Assembly (NCBI RefSeq): GCF_023243115.1
Contig: NZ_CP085081.1
Coordinates: 3,865,001 to 3,929,000 of the forward strand
Length of the DNA: 64,000 nucleotides
Direction: 5' to 3'
From: Sediminicoccus sp. KRV36
GTDB lineage: Bacteria; Pseudomonadota; Alphaproteobacteria; Acetobacterales; Acetobacteraceae
The notes under the pieces are model-generated. The model searched no databases, had not been told where the DNA came from, and saw only the letters and a list, made by a program, of their open reading frames with translations. The stretch's first letter is position 1. Each line of letters opens with the position of its first letter. The position numbers and the translations under genes were made by a program. Shown piece by piece: positions 29,140 through 38,989 of the stretch.

Positions 29140-31407
29140 ATGCGGCGCGGGCCAGGCGTGCCGGCCGGCGGCCGGACGGTTTCCGCATGGCTGATGCCCG
29201 CGCTGTTCGGCGCGCTGCTGCTCGTGGCACGCCCGGCCCTGGCGCTGGATGACGTGCCCGCCACCGGCTCCAATTTCGGCCGCGTCGGCTTGCTGGAAAT
29301 GCCCAATGCGCGCTTCCGCCCCGATGGGGTGGTCGAAAGCGGCATCTCCTGGCGGCAGCAGCGGGAGTTCTGGTTCGTCAATTTCCAGGCCCTCCCCTTC
29401 CTCGAAACCACCTTCCGCCTGAGCAACCGGCTGAACGGCACCACCGGCCGCGGCACCACGACCGACCGCGCCTTCGACCTCAAGCTCCGCGTCTGGGAGG
29501 AAAATGCCTGGCGGCCGGCGCTCGCGATCGGCCTGCAGGATGTGATCGGCACGGGCATCTACCAGGGCGAATACATCGTCGCGTCCAAGCGCTTCTGGGC
29601 GCTGGATGCCACCATGGGGATGGGCTGGGGGCGGCTTTCCACCGGGCAGGATGTGACCAACCCGTTCACCTACGGCGCCGCGGGCTTCGGGACGCGGCCG
29701 CGCAGCGTGGGGCAGGGCGGCACCTTCGCCTGGAACAGCCTGTTCCGCGGTTCCTCCGCCGGCATCTTCGCCGGGCTGGAGTATTCGGTGCCACCCATCC
29801 CCACCCCCTGGGGCGCCATCGAGGGGCTGCGCGCCAAGCTCGAATACTCGGCCGATGTGCTGCGGGACGAGCGCGGGGGCTATCCCGCCCGCACCAGCAA
29901 TCTGCGGGGCGAGGCAGCCAGCCGCTTCAATATCGGCTTCAACTGGCAGCCCAACCCCTATCTCGATATCGGCGCCTCCTTCGTGCATGGCACGGATGTC
30001 CTGATCCGCGCTTCGCTGCGGCTCGACCCGAACGCCCCGCCCGATCTGCCGCGCCAGCCGCCCCCCCTGCTGATGCCACGCCCCAGCCCGGAAGCCCCGC
30101 CGCCGCCGGAGCCGTTGCGCGGCTGGCGGGAGCGCCTGCTCGCCGCCGCTGCCGGCTTCGAGGGCGGCATCCGCATCGGCCGCGATGACCGCGAGGGCGA
30201 GGCCACGCAGAATGCCAGCATCGCGCGCCGGCTGTTTCCCGCGCTGCGCGATGCCGGCTTCATCCCCATCTCGCTCGATCTGCGCGGTGAGGAGGCGCAT
30301 ATCGCCGTCTCGGGCGGGCGCTATCGCACACTCGCCCAGGTCACCTCCCGCGTGGTGCGCGCGGCACAGCCGCATCTGCCGCCGGAGACGGAGCGCATCC
30401 GCGTGATCTGGGAGCGTGATGGCGTGGTCATCGCCCGCCTGGTCACCCTGCGCGAGGCCTTCGAGAACCAGGCCCGCGGCATGGGCAGTGCCGAGGAAAT
30501 CCTGCACGCCTCGCAATTGCTGCCGGCCTATGATGAGCCGAGCGCCACGGCGGCCGTGGCGGCCCCACCCCGCCTCACCTGGGGCGTGGCACCCGCCGTC
30601 AACCTGCTGGTCGGTGATCCGCAGACGGCGGTGCGCTGGCAGGTGGGTGTGGCGGCCGGCGCCCGGCTGGAGCTGGGCTGGAACACCGCCATCGCGGGCG
30701 CCGTGCAGCAGGCCTTCGCCGGCAACCTCGATGGCGGCCTGCCGAGTGACAGCGTGCTGCCCCATGTGCGCAGCGATTTCGCCCGCTACGCCCGCGCGGC
30801 CACCACCACCATCCCGGCGATCTATGCCGAGCGCATCTGGACGCCCGCGCGGGACGTTTTCGCGCGGGTCACGGCCGGCATGCTGGAGCCGATGTTCGGC
30901 GGCGTCTCGGGCGAGATCCTCTGGCGCCCGCGTGACCGGGCCTATGCGCTGGGCCTCGACGTGAACTGGGTGGCGCAGCGGCAATACACGCAGAATATCG
31001 GCACGCTGGGCTATTCCGTGGTGACTGGCCAGGCCTCGCTCTATCTCGATCTGCCGGTGTGGAATCTTTACACCGTGCTGCGCGGCGGGCGCTACCTGGC
31101 GGGCGACTGGGGCGGCACGATCGAGATGGGGCGGCGCTTCGACAGCGGCATCGAGGTGGGCGGCTTCGCCACCTTCACCAATGTCAGCTACAGCCGCTTC
31201 GGCGAGGGCAGCTTCGACAAGGGCATCTATGTCCGCGTGCCGTTTGATTTCTTCGGCGTCGCGACGCGCAACCGCGCCAACCTCAACATCCGGCCCGTGC
31301 AGCGTGACGGCGGGCAGCGCCTCGCGGTGGATAATGCGCTGTGGGATGTGGCGCGCGATGGGCGGGCCGATGCATTGCGCCGGGGTTTCGAGGGCTTCAG
31401 CCGGTAG
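29140..31407 (+). CDS. YjbH-domain exopolysaccharide biosynthesis outer-membrane protein
   Basis: The 755-aa protein has a signal peptide (LMPALFGALLLVARPALA) and the YjbH/DUF940 start DVPATGSNFGRVGLLEMPNARFRPDGVVESGI. It continues with beta-rich repeats typical of an outer-membrane barrel (YSVVTGQASLYLDLPVWNLYTVLRGGRYLAGD). YjbH proteins act with Wza-like exporters in exopolysaccharide release. It lies 131 bases after the Wza-like gene on the same strand. The spacer has three GCGCGCGTCCCGCG-like repeats and no gene. Confidence 0.88.
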   Translation: MRRGPGVPAGGRTVSAWLMPALFGALLLVARPALALDDVPATGSNFGRVGLLEMPNARFRPDGVVESGISWRQQREFWFVNFQALPFLETTFRLSNRLNGTTGRGTTTDRAFDLKLRVWEENAWRPALAIGLQDVIGTGIYQGEYIVASKRFWALDATMGMGWGRLSTGQDVTNPFTYGAAGFGTRPRSVGQGGTFAWNSLFRGSSAGIFAGLEYSVPPIPTPWGAIEGLRAKLEYSADVLRDERGGYPARTSNLRGEAASRFNIGFNWQPNPYLDIGASFVHGTDVLIRASLRLDPNAPPDLPRQPPPLLMPRPSPEAPPPPEPLRGWRERLLAAAAGFEGGIRIGRDDREGEATQNASIARRLFPALRDAGFIPISLDLRGEEAHIAVSGGRYRTLAQVTSRVVRAAQPHLPPETERIRVIWERDGVVIARLVTLREAFENQARGMGSAEEILHASQLLPAYDEPSATAAVAAPPRLTWGVAPAVNLLVGDPQTAVRWQVGVAAGARLELGWNTAIAGAVQQAFAGNLDGGLPSDSVLPHVRSDFARYARAATTTIPAIYAERIWTPARDVFARVTAGMLEPMFGGVSGEILWRPRDRAYALGLDVNWVAQRQYTQNIGTLGYSVVTGQASLYLDLPVWNLYTVLRGGRYLAGDWGGTIEMGRRFDSGIEVGGFATFTNVSYSRFGEGSFDKGIYVRVPFDFFGVATRNRANLNIRPVQRDGGQRLAVDNALWDVARDGRADALRRGFEGFSR

Positions 31408-31936
31408 GGATCAGCGTGACCTCCGCCCGGCTCAGGCGGCGAAAGATCAGCAGGCTTCGCCGGCCCGGCAGCCAGCCATAGAGAAAAATCTGGGCCGGAT
31501 GCCACAGCGCGACCCAGCCGATGATGATGAGGCTTTCGCCCAGCAGCGTGGCCACGCGGCCTTCGCCCAGCAGCAACGGGGCCTGCACGGCGGCCAGCAG
31601 TGCCAGGCCAAGGAAGACGACGCCGATGACGAGCGCGATGCGGCCCTCGCGGAACAATTCGGCAAGTCCCCGGCGCTCAGCCTCGACGCGGCGCGCGAAA
31701 TGCCGCTGCACCGCATCGGGGATCTGCGCCGCCGCCGGTGAGGCCAATTCCGCCTCCGGGAGGCTGATGCGAATGGCGAGTGGCGCGGGACCCGGCAGCG
31801 CCTGCGCCTGGCCGAGGATGTAGTCCTCGGCCACGGCATCGAGGTCCCCCTCGCGGAAGGGCGAGGGATCGAGCGTGTGAAAGAGTTGCGCCGCGCGGTT
31901 CAGCCGCAACTCGATGATGGCCGGGGCGTGCTGCAT
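31397..31936 (-). CDS. Hypothetical membrane protein
   Basis: The 179-aa protein has a charged N-terminal region (LDPSPFREGDLDAVAEDYILG) and two hydrophobic helices at about residues 105-128 (LVIGVVFLGLALLAAVQAPLL) and 137-155, then a basic tail (RRLSRAEVTLIPTG). No family recognised. Its 3' end overlaps the convergent YjbH gene by 11 bases. A link to the polysaccharide locus is possible from position only. Confidence 0.6.
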   Translation of the reverse strand: MQHAPAIIELRLNRAAQLFHTLDPSPFREGDLDAVAEDYILGQAQALPGPAPLAIRISLPEAELASPAAAQIPDAVQRHFARRVEAERRGLAELFREGRIALVIGVVFLGLALLAAVQAPLLLGEGRVATLLGESLIIIGWVALWHPAQIFLYGWLPGRRSLLIFRRLSRAEVTLIPTG

Positions 31937-32041
31937 GGCGTGGCTCTCCGCGCGATGTCGTGGGGCGGCGCTCAGGCCAGGAGGCGAAGGGATGGAGGGG
32001 CTGGCCCCTCGATCCCGCCACGGCGGTTGTTCGGCAGCCTG

Positions 32042-32356
32042 CTAGCCGGGAAACGCCTTCACTTCCGTCTCCACGAAGCTCAACGGCCCGCTGCCCGCAT
32101 TGACCACATTGTGCTCGACGCCAGCGACGCGGTGATAGGCCTCGCCCTTCTTCAGGAGGGAGGTCGTGGTGGTGCCATCCGGATATTCGACGAGCAATTC
32201 GCCATCCATCATCGGCACGACGACGTAGAGCCAGCCATGCCGATGCCAGCCGGTTTCAGCACCAGGCCCGAAATCCCAACGGATGACGCGGACCTTGTCA
32301 TCGTCAATCTGCTGGACGGGAACGGCCGGCTCCCGGCAGCGCATCGGCTCCTTCAT
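32042..32356 (-). CDS. Cupin-domain protein
   Basis: From the ATG at 32356 (MKEPMRCREPAVPVQQ) the product is 104 aa, a single small beta-barrel. The metal-binding set is visible in GAETGWHRHGWLYVVVPMMDGEL and HRVAGVEHNVVN. The start lies 5 bases after the upstream DHDPS-family gene, so the two share an operon. The ligand is unknown. Confidence 0.83.
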   Translation of the reverse strand: MKEPMRCREPAVPVQQIDDDKVRVIRWDFGPGAETGWHRHGWLYVVVPMMDGELLVEYPDGTTTTSLLKKGEAYHRVAGVEHNVVNAGSGPLSFVETEVKAFPG

Positions 32357-32361
32357 CGCGG

Positions 32362-33303
32362 CTATTCCGCCGCCTGCTGGATGGCGGGCATGCCGGGCAG
32401 CGGCAGGGCGCCCGTCGCTTCCCAGGTGGCCCAGGCCTTGTCGCCATCGGCTTTGGAGAGCGGCAGATGCGGCGGGCGGATCACGCGCCATCCATCATCA
32501 CCGGTGCTGCGCGCGATGATTTCGCGCAGGCCGGGAATCAGCGGCACGGCGGTGGCGGCGCGGCGCGTCGCGGTCAGCATGGCCTGGGCCGCATCCGCCT
32601 CGGGGCCGGTGCGCTTGGCATAGACGATGCCGCCCCAATGCGAATTGGCGTTGGACGCCGCCGTGATGCAGCCCGCACCGCCCTCGGCCAGGATCTTCTG
32701 CACGTATTCGTCGGAGCCCGAATACACCTCGAAGCCGCGCGACGCGAAGGCGTCAATCATCGCCTTCATGTTCGCGTAATCGCCCGAGCTGTCCTTCACG
32801 CCCTTGAAGACGCCCGGATGCGCATCGAGCAGGCGGCCGATGAGCGAGAGGCTGAACGGCACCGCCGATTGCTGCGGGAAGTGATAGAGATAGAGCGCGA
32901 TGCCGCCGCCCACACGCTTGGCCACCGCGTCGAAATAGGCGAACAGCCCGTCATCGCTCGGGCCCTTATAGTAGAAGGGCGGCAGCAGCAGCACGCCGCG
33001 GCAGCCCTGCTCGCGCGCATGGATCGTCAGTTCCACCGTATCGGTGAGCGAGGCGCAGCCCGTGCCCGGCATCATGACGGAGGCCGGAACACCGCGCGCG
33101 ATCAGCCCTTCCAGGATCTGCTTGCGCTCATGCAGGCCAAAGCTGTTCGCCTCGCCCGTCGTGCCCATGATGCCCAGGCCGTTGCAGCCATTGGCCAGCA
33201 GCCACTTCGCGTGCTTGGCCATGCGGTCCAGGTCGGGCGTGAAATCGGGCTTCATCGCGGTGAGCACGGCGGCGTTGATGCCGCCAAACAGGGCGTCCTT
33301 CAT
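32362..33303 (-). CDS. Dihydrodipicolinate synthase family lyase
   Basis: The 313-aa class I aldolase-type protein has the [15 protein letters not shown] phosphate/carboxylate loop, a catalytic Tyr in [12 protein letters not shown] and the Schiff-base Lys in [15 protein letters not shown]. The family includes DapA, keto-sugar-acid aldolases and related lyases. Its isolation from lysine genes and its cupin partner point to a catabolic aldolase, but I cannot name a substrate. It overlaps the YcgN gene by 4 bases. Confidence 0.88.
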   Translation of the reverse strand: MKDALFGGINAAVLTAMKPDFTPDLDRMAKHAKWLLANGCNGLGIMGTTGEANSFGLHERKQILEGLIARGVPASVMMPGTGCASLTDTVELTIHAREQGCRGVLLLPPFYYKGPSDDGLFAYFDAVAKRVGGGIALYLYHFPQQSAVPFSLSLIGRLLDAHPGVFKGVKDSSGDYANMKAMIDAFASRGFEVYSGSDEYVQKILAEGGAGCITAASNANSHWGGIVYAKRTGPEADAAQAMLTATRRAATAVPLIPGLREIIARSTGDDGWRVIRPPHLPLSKADGDKAWATWEATGALPLPGMPAIQQAAE

Positions 33304-33800
33304 GGCGTTGGTCCTTTCAATGAACCGATCGCGGGTTTCTGCCCCGCGCGTTTCGGCCAGTTTCCCGGCCAGGTGGCGATATGGTCTTCGGAGGCGCCGG
33401 CCGCACGCTCGGGCACCACGCGGCCGCGCACGGAAATCCCCGCGCGCACCACGCTTTCAGGATCACCCGAGCGGAGCGGATGCCATTCCGGCAGGTCCCG
33501 TTGCTCGGCGATGAGGCGATAGGCGCAGGTGGGCGGCAGCCAATCAATCTTTTGCAGCCGCGCGGGCGTCAGCCGGATGCAATCCGGCACGCGGCGCTTG
33601 CGGTTGGCGTAGTCGGTGCAGCGGGCCGTGGCCGTGTCCAGCAGGCGGCAGGCGATTTCGGTGTGGTGCAGCACCTCCGTCTCATCCTCACGCAGCTTGT
33701 GCAGGCAGCAGCGGCCGCAGCCATCGCACAGGCTCTCCCATTCGGCGCGGCTCATCGCATCGAGCGGCTTGGTCTTCCAGAAGGGGAGCATTTCGGACAC
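33300..33800 (-). CDS. YcgN-family cysteine cluster protein (UPF0260)
   Basis: The 166-aa protein begins [32 protein letters not shown] and contains further conserved cysteines ([17 protein letters not shown]). The CxxCxxCC-type clusters suggest metal or iron-sulfur binding; the function of the family is not known. It is the first gene of the operon with the lyase and cupin. Confidence 0.93.
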   Translation of the reverse strand: MSEMLPFWKTKPLDAMSRAEWESLCDGCGRCCLHKLREDETEVLHHTEIACRLLDTATARCTDYANRKRRVPDCIRLTPARLQKIDWLPPTCAYRLIAEQRDLPEWHPLRSGDPESVVRAGISVRGRVVPERAAGASEDHIATWPGNWPKRAGQKPAIGSLKGPTP

Positions 33801-33840
33801 GCGGATGGTTTAGACCAATCCCGCGCGCGGCGAAACGGCG

Positions 33841-33869
33841 GGCCTGATCCGGCACGGCCGGATCAGGCC
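33841..33869 (-). terminator. Perfect 12-bp hairpin after the SYLF gene
   Basis: GGCCTGATCCGG (33841-33852) pairs with CCGGATCAGGCC (33858-33869) around a 5-base loop, 8 bases after the SYLF stop on the minus strand. It lacks a T-tract, so factor-dependent termination or RNA 3'-end protection is likely. Confidence 0.6.
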
Positions 33870-33876
33870 GCTGCCA

Positions 33877-34659
33877 TCAACGAGGTGCGGGCAGCGGTGT
33901 GCGGGAGATGCCGCCGCGCGATGGGCGGGCCGGCGTGGCAGGTGCCGCAGCCGGCACCGGCGCGGGGGCCGCGGCCGGCGTCGGCTGGCCGCCGAAGCGG
34001 ATCAGCGCCGCGCGCAGCGGGTCAGCGCCCGGGTTATGGGCGGCCATGTTCACGACGATGTCGCGCGTCGTCACCTCGCGTCCGTAATAGGCGGCGTTCC
34101 ATTCCTGCATGGCGTTCAGCACCGAACCCTCCAGCGCCAGCCCGGCGAAGAGCCCGCGTGAGCGTGAGAAGGACAGGATGTCGGCCCCCAGATTCGTCGT
34201 CGTGGCACCCTCGAGCGAGCCGCCCAGATGCGCGATGGCCAGCGAGGCATCGGCGCCGAACTTGAACTGGTTCTCGATCGCGGCATTGAGCGCGCGCTCG
34301 CTCATCAGCAGCAGCAGCGTCTGGCTGTCCTGGATGCCGGCCTGGAAGCCGATGCTGCCAGAACCCACGGCATAGAAGGCGGGCGAGGACCAGGAGCCGG
34401 CGGCATCCCGGCCGATCAGCACGCAATTCCCGCCGGCCCCGCCGGCGAAGAAGGCGGCGCGGAAGCTCTGCGGGCAGACCAGCGCGCCGCGCGCCCGGCG
34501 CAGCACGCTTGCCGCATCCATGCGGTCATTTTCGGTCGAGAGGATGTCCTGCACGGTGAGCGCGGAACGGTCCACGAGGGATTGCGGGGCATTGCCCGTG
34601 GGCGCGCCGGCGCAGGCCGAAAGCAGCGCCGCCGTGGCGGCCAGAATGATCAAGCGCAT
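33877..34659 (-). CDS. SYLF-domain lipoprotein
   Basis: The 260-aa product has a lipoprotein signal (LIILAATAALLSACAGAP, lipobox LSAC), so it is anchored to a membrane. The SYLF/DUF500 lipid-binding core is visible as RARGALVCPQSFRAAFFAGGAGGNCVLIGRD, FYAVGSGSIGFQAGIQDSQTLLLLM and the closing SRSRGLFAGLALEGSVLNAMQEWNAAYYG. The tail after residue 225 is Pro/Ala-rich and probably disordered. Role unknown beyond lipid contact. Confidence 0.92.
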   Translation of the reverse strand: MRLIILAATAALLSACAGAPTGNAPQSLVDRSALTVQDILSTENDRMDAASVLRRARGALVCPQSFRAAFFAGGAGGNCVLIGRDAAGSWSSPAFYAVGSGSIGFQAGIQDSQTLLLLMSERALNAAIENQFKFGADASLAIAHLGGSLEGATTTNLGADILSFSRSRGLFAGLALEGSVLNAMQEWNAAYYGREVTTRDIVVNMAAHNPGADPLRAALIRFGGQPTPAAAPAPVPAAAPATPARPSRGGISRTPLPAPR

Positions 34660-34727
34660 GAGCTTCCCCCGATAACCCTTCGCAGTGCAACGATTCTAGC
34701 GGGAGTTGTGCCGCGCCGGAAGGGCCT

Positions 34728-35369
34728 TCAGGGGGGCGTCGGGTTTTCGATCAGCCAGGGTTCCTCATTCACCGAGACGACCCGCCAATCCGGCCCGTGC
34801 TTTTCCAGCCGCGTGAGGGAGAGATTCTTCACCGAGAAGGTCAGCGCCTGGTGCGCATCCAGCTTCAGCGCGTGGGAAATCGCAGCACGGATCGTGCCGC
34901 CATGGGCCACCATGACGATATCCTGCCGGGGCAGGCTGGTGGCCAGCCCCTCCAGCACGGGGCCGACGCGGGCGCGCACATCATCCACGCTCTCACCCCC
35001 CGGCGGGCGTTCGGCGGCGGCGTGCGGCCAGAAGGGATGCGGCGGGTGGCGCAGCCGCTCGGTCAGCGCCTCATGGCTGATGCCCTGCCATTCGCCGAGG
35101 GATTGCTCGGCCATGTCGGGCTCCAGCACCAAAGGCTGCTCAGGGTAGCCGGCGGCGAAGATGGCGGCCGCGGTGGCCCGGGTGCGGCTGAGCGGCGTGG
35201 CCACCCAGCGGGCCGGCCGCGGCAGGCGCGCGGCAAGCCAGCGATACAGCGCCGCTTCCTCACGCAGCGCCGCATCGCACAGCGCCACATCCATATTGCC
35301 GTAGAGCATGGCCCGTGCCGAGGGTTCAACGAGCGCGTGGCGGATCAGGAAGAAGCGGGTGATATGCAT
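34728..35369 (-). CDS. Histidine phosphatase family protein
   Basis: The 213-aa protein begins FFLIRHALVEPSARAMLYGNMD, with RHA in place of the usual RHG, and has the second catalytic His in VMVAHGGTIRAAISHAL and the Glu/Arg pair ATPLSRTRATAAAI and EQSLGEWQG. It transfers phosphate through a phospho-His intermediate. The family includes phosphoglycerate mutase-like and cobalamin phosphatases; the substrate here is open. Confidence 0.88.
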   Translation of the reverse strand: MHITRFFLIRHALVEPSARAMLYGNMDVALCDAALREEAALYRWLAARLPRPARWVATPLSRTRATAAAIFAAGYPEQPLVLEPDMAEQSLGEWQGISHEALTERLRHPPHPFWPHAAAERPPGGESVDDVRARVGPVLEGLATSLPRQDIVMVAHGGTIRAAISHALKLDAHQALTFSVKNLSLTRLEKHGPDWRVVSVNEEPWLIENPTPP

Positions 35370-35455
35370 GGCCCAGCCATGTAGCGCGGATGGCGGCAGG
35401 CCGAAATCCGCGCATGCAACTGGCGGCGCGCAACACGGATCGGTAGCCTGCGGCC

Positions 35456-36727
35456 ATGCTCGTGCTGTTCCGTGACCGCCGATTCCTCATCATGCTGGCG
35501 CTGGGCTTCGCGGCCGGCGTGCCGCTGCCCCTCACCGGCTTCGTGCTGCGGCAATGGTTTTCCGAGAGCAATATCTCCCTGGCGGCGATCGGCTTCACGG
35601 CACTGATCGGCCTGGCCTATTCGCTGAAATTCCTGTGGTCGCCGGTGATGGACCATGCGGCGCCGCCGCTCTTCCGGGCCCTTGGCCGGCGTCGCGGCTG
35701 GCTCGCTTCCGTCCAGCCGCCCTTGATGCTGGCCATCCTGGCGCTGGGCTTCACCGACCCCGCAAATGCCGCATGGATGACGGCGGCGGTCGCTGTCGTG
35801 GTGGCGTTCCTCTCGGCCACGCAGGATATCGTGATTGACGCCTATCGTATCGAAATCCTGGAGGAGCGGGACCAGGGGCATGGCTTCGCCTGCTATGTCT
35901 GGGGCTATCGCTTCGCGCTTCTGGCGGCCAATGCGGGGGCGCTGGGCATGGTCGGCCTGGTCGGCTGGCAGGGCGCCTTCGCCTATTGCGCGGCGCTGGT
36001 GGGGGTGGGCTTCCTGGCCGTGCTGCTGGCCCCCGAGCCGGTGGCGCCGCCGCGCGAGGTGATGCCCTGGGGACGGCGCATGAAGCTCGCGGTGGTGGAC
36101 CCCTTTGCCGATTTCATGCGGCGCAGATACTGGCTGGCTATCCTGCTCTTCGTCGTGCTGTTCAAGCTGGGTGAGGCCTTGGCCGGCATCATGACGCCGC
36201 CCTTCTACCGCGCCGTCGGCTTCACCCGGGCCGATGTGGCGCAGGTGGCCGTGGTGTTCGGCCTGGTGATGGCGCTGGGCGGCGTGCTGGCGGGCGGCTT
36301 CCTGGTGGCGCGGATCGGCGTGGGGCGCGCGCTGGTGATCACCGGCCTGCTGCAGATGCTCTCCAACCTGATGTATGTGGCGCTGTACTGGGCGGGGCGG
36401 GATATGGGCATGCTCTACGCTCAGGTCGGCGTCGAGAATTTCACCGATGGCCTGGCGGATGCGGCCTTCGTCGCCTACCTCACCGGGCTGACCAACCGGG
36501 CTTTCAGCGCCACGCAATATGCGCTGCTTTCCTCGCTCGCCGCCGTGCCGCTGCGCTTCCTGGGTGCCTGGTCGGGGCAATGGGCGGAGGCGCTGGGCTG
36601 GACCAACTTCTTCCTGATGACGACGGCGGCCGCCCTGCCGGCCCTGCTGATCATGCTCTGGCTGCTGAAGCGCCTGCCGCCGGCGCCACGCAACCCGCAA
36701 CCCCTGGGAATGATTCCGGAACCATGA
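35456..36727 (+). CDS. AmpG-family muropeptide MFS transporter
   Basis: The 423-aa protein has about twelve hydrophobic segments of the major facilitator type, with the AmpG-like N-terminus LGFAAGVPLPLTGFVLRQWFSE and the conserved SATQDIVIDAYRIEIL and GVENFTDGLADAAFVAYLTGL blocks. AmpG carries anhydro-muropeptides into the cytosol for cell-wall recycling and thereby feeds beta-lactamase induction. No ampC or ampR lies nearby. The stop overlaps the next start by ATGA. Confidence 0.88.
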   Translation: MLVLFRDRRFLIMLALGFAAGVPLPLTGFVLRQWFSESNISLAAIGFTALIGLAYSLKFLWSPVMDHAAPPLFRALGRRRGWLASVQPPLMLAILALGFTDPANAAWMTAAVAVVVAFLSATQDIVIDAYRIEILEERDQGHGFACYVWGYRFALLAANAGALGMVGLVGWQGAFAYCAALVGVGFLAVLLAPEPVAPPREVMPWGRRMKLAVVDPFADFMRRRYWLAILLFVVLFKLGEALAGIMTPPFYRAVGFTRADVAQVAVVFGLVMALGGVLAGGFLVARIGVGRALVITGLLQMLSNLMYVALYWAGRDMGMLYAQVGVENFTDGLADAAFVAYLTGLTNRAFSATQYALLSSLAAVPLRFLGAWSGQWAEALGWTNFFLMTTAAALPALLIMLWLLKRLPPAPRNPQPLGMIPEP

Positions 36728-37074
36728 GCCCTTATTGGCTGACGCCGCTGCTGCTGATCGGCAGCAACATCATCATGACCTTCGCCTGGTATGGGCATCT
36801 GAAGGCGCCGGCCTGGCCGCTCTATGTGGCGATCCTCATCTCCTGGGGGATCGCCTTTTTCGAATATGCCCTGGCCGTGCCGGCCAACCGCATCGGCTAT
36901 GCCTCCGGCACCTTCACCGGCCAGCAATTGAAGGTGATGCAGGAGGTGATCACGCTCGGCGTCTTTGCCGTGTTCAGCGTGATGTTCCTCGGTGAACAAT
37001 TGCGCTGGACCTATTTCGCCGCCATGGGCTGCCTGGTGATGGCCGTGATTTTCATATTTCTTCCGGTGGATTGA
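36724..37074 (+). CDS. DUF486-family (DMT superfamily) membrane protein
   Basis: The 116-aa protein has four membrane helices and the DUF486 sequence IIMTFAWYGHLK, ISWGIAFFEYALAVPANRIG and LKVMQEVITLGVFAVFSVMFL. The family belongs to the drug/metabolite transporter clan and may be a small multidrug-like carrier; no substrate is known. It overlaps the AmpG gene by 4 bases. Confidence 0.9.
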   Translation: MSPYWLTPLLLIGSNIIMTFAWYGHLKAPAWPLYVAILISWGIAFFEYALAVPANRIGYASGTFTGQQLKVMQEVITLGVFAVFSVMFLGEQLRWTYFAAMGCLVMAVIFIFLPVD

Positions 37075-37334
37075 CCCGAGTTATTCACAGCTTCTTTCCC
37101 CAGGAAGGACTTGCGGCACGGATTCACGGTGCCTTACCCTAGGGGTAGTGGTGAATCGGGCGTCGCACCCCAATCCCTGGGCCCCCAATTCCTGGGCCCC
37201 CGGATTCCGGGCCCAGGGGGGGCCTCGGGCGGTGCAGGGCCCGACATCGGATCGTCATGATCCCGCCGCCCGTGCGCCAGCGCCCGCCCGAGGCCTGGTT
37301 CGCGCTTTCAACCGGGGCGCCTGGGGAGTGCCAC

Positions 37335-37841
37335 ATGTCCGGAATGCTGGCCGAGGTTGGTGAAGACCGTGCGACCAACCCGCTCGATGTGCTCGAACAG
37401 ATCGTCATCGCGAATGAATGGACCTTCGAGCGCCGCTCGGATGGCGAGATGGCGGCGGAAGCGCCGGGCAAATGGTGCAACTACACCCTGTTCTTCTCCT
37501 GGGCGCCCGAGATCAGCGCCATGCATTTCTCCTGCGCCTTCGATGTGAAGGTGCCGGATGCGCGGCGTGGGCCGCTGTTCGAATTGCTGGCGCTGGCCAA
37601 TGAACGCCTCTGGATCGGTCATTTCGGGCTGGAAAGCGATGAGGGCGTGCCCGTCTTCCGCCATGCCGTGCTGCTGCGCGGGGCACCCGGCGCTTCCGCC
37701 GAATCGCTGGAGGATATGGTGGATATCGCGCTGACCGAGTGCGAGCGCTTTTTCCCCGCCTTCCAATTCGTCCTCTGGGGCGGCAAGGCCCCGGCCGAGG
37801 CGCTGGATGCCGCCATGCTGGATTGCGTCGGCGAGGCGTAG
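37335..37841 (+). CDS. YbjN-domain protein
   Basis: The 168-aa product from MSGMLAEVGEDRATNPLD matches the YbjN fold, with CNYTLFFSWAPEISAMHFSCAFD and a closing FVLWGGKAPAEALDAAMLD typical of alphaproteobacterial members. YbjN proteins resemble type III secretion chaperones in fold and influence stress and motility in enterobacteria. A start at 37257 is possible but less likely. The 260-base upstream gap has short CCTGGGCCCC repeats at 37165-37200 and one isolated TTATTCACA. Confidence 0.82.
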   Translation: MSGMLAEVGEDRATNPLDVLEQIVIANEWTFERRSDGEMAAEAPGKWCNYTLFFSWAPEISAMHFSCAFDVKVPDARRGPLFELLALANERLWIGHFGLESDEGVPVFRHAVLLRGAPGASAESLEDMVDIALTECERFFPAFQFVLWGGKAPAEALDAAMLDCVGEA

Positions 37842-37985
37842 CGCGCCACCGGAGCGGCGGAAGACCAAATCTTCCGCCGGGATGCGCGAGGGGCCGCCGC
37901 CCTTCGCCCCACGAAATCCCCCCAAGGGGTCGCATGATCCGCCCGCTCCGCTAAACTGCGGCGAAACCCTTGAGGAATCGCCCGC

Positions 37986-38804
37986 ATGACCGAGCCCCAG
38001 CTTCCCCCTCTCCTGCTCATCGGCTGTGGCAAGATGGGCGGCGCCATGCTGGCCGGCTGGCTGGAGCTGGGCCTGCCCGCCGAAACCGTGGTGGTTGAGC
38101 CGCATGCGGCGGCCGTGGCGGGTTTCGCGGGCCGCATCCGCCATGTGGCCAGCATCGCCGAGATCCCGGCGGGCTTCACGCCCGCGGCCATCATCCTCGC
38201 CACCAAGCCGCAGGAAGCGCCGAATGCCCTGCCGGCCCTGGCGCATCTGGCGGGCCCCGGGACCGTGTTTCTCTCGATCATGGCGGGGCGCACCGTCGCC
38301 GGCATGAATGCCATGCTGGGGGGGGCGGCGCGCATCATCCGCGCCATGCCCAATACGCCGGCGGCGCTGCGCATGGGCTTCACCGTGGCCTTCCCCGGCC
38401 CCGAAGTGAGTGCCGCGCAGCGCGCCCTGTGTGACCGCCTGCTGGGCGCCATCGGCGAGGCCGCCTGGGTGGAGGATGAGGCGCTGATCGATCCCGTCAC
38501 CGCCGTCTCCGGCGGCGGGCCGGCCTATGTGTTTTTGCTGGCCGAAGTCATGGAGAAGGCCGCGATCAGCCAGGGCTTGCCGCCTGATCTGGCCCGCCGC
38601 ATGGCCCGCGCGACGGTCGCGGGCTCCGGCGCCTTGCTGGGGGCCAGCGCCGAGGATGCGGCGGTGCTGCGGCGCAATGTGACGAGCCCCAAGGGCACGA
38701 CGGAACGCGCACTGGCCGTGCTGATGCGCGAGGAGGCCTGGCCCGCCCTGATGGAAGAGGCGATCGAGGCGGCAACCGCCCGCTCACGCGAACTCGCCGG
38801 CTAA
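37986..38804 (+). CDS. proC: Pyrroline-5-carboxylate reductase
   Basis: The 272-aa enzyme makes proline from pyrroline-5-carboxylate. It starts with the nucleotide-binding LLLIGCGKMGGAMLAGWLE, has RIIRAMPNTPAALRMGFT and the family signature SGGGPAYVFLLAEVMEKAA, then VTSPKGTTERALAVL. It follows the YbjN gene by 144 bases; that spacer includes a hairpin GGCGGAAGA/TCTTCCGCC near 37856. Confidence 0.95.
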   Translation: MTEPQLPPLLLIGCGKMGGAMLAGWLELGLPAETVVVEPHAAAVAGFAGRIRHVASIAEIPAGFTPAAIILATKPQEAPNALPALAHLAGPGTVFLSIMAGRTVAGMNAMLGGAARIIRAMPNTPAALRMGFTVAFPGPEVSAAQRALCDRLLGAIGEAAWVEDEALIDPVTAVSGGGPAYVFLLAEVMEKAAISQGLPPDLARRMARATVAGSGALLGASAEDAAVLRRNVTSPKGTTERALAVLMREEAWPALMEEAIEAATARSRELAG

Positions 38805-38989
38805 GGCATCTTCCAGCCCTGGGCCCTCGCTGTCCGGGGGCGGCATCAGCGCGACGCTTTCCGCTGCGCCATGCGGCGCCCCCTATCGGCCCATCCGCCG
38901 AAGAAACGCGCCGTAGGACGGACTTGAGGATGGCCCCCAGGGCCGCGCTTGAGGGCACGCGCGCGCCCTCGGCACAGCGGCACGCTGCC

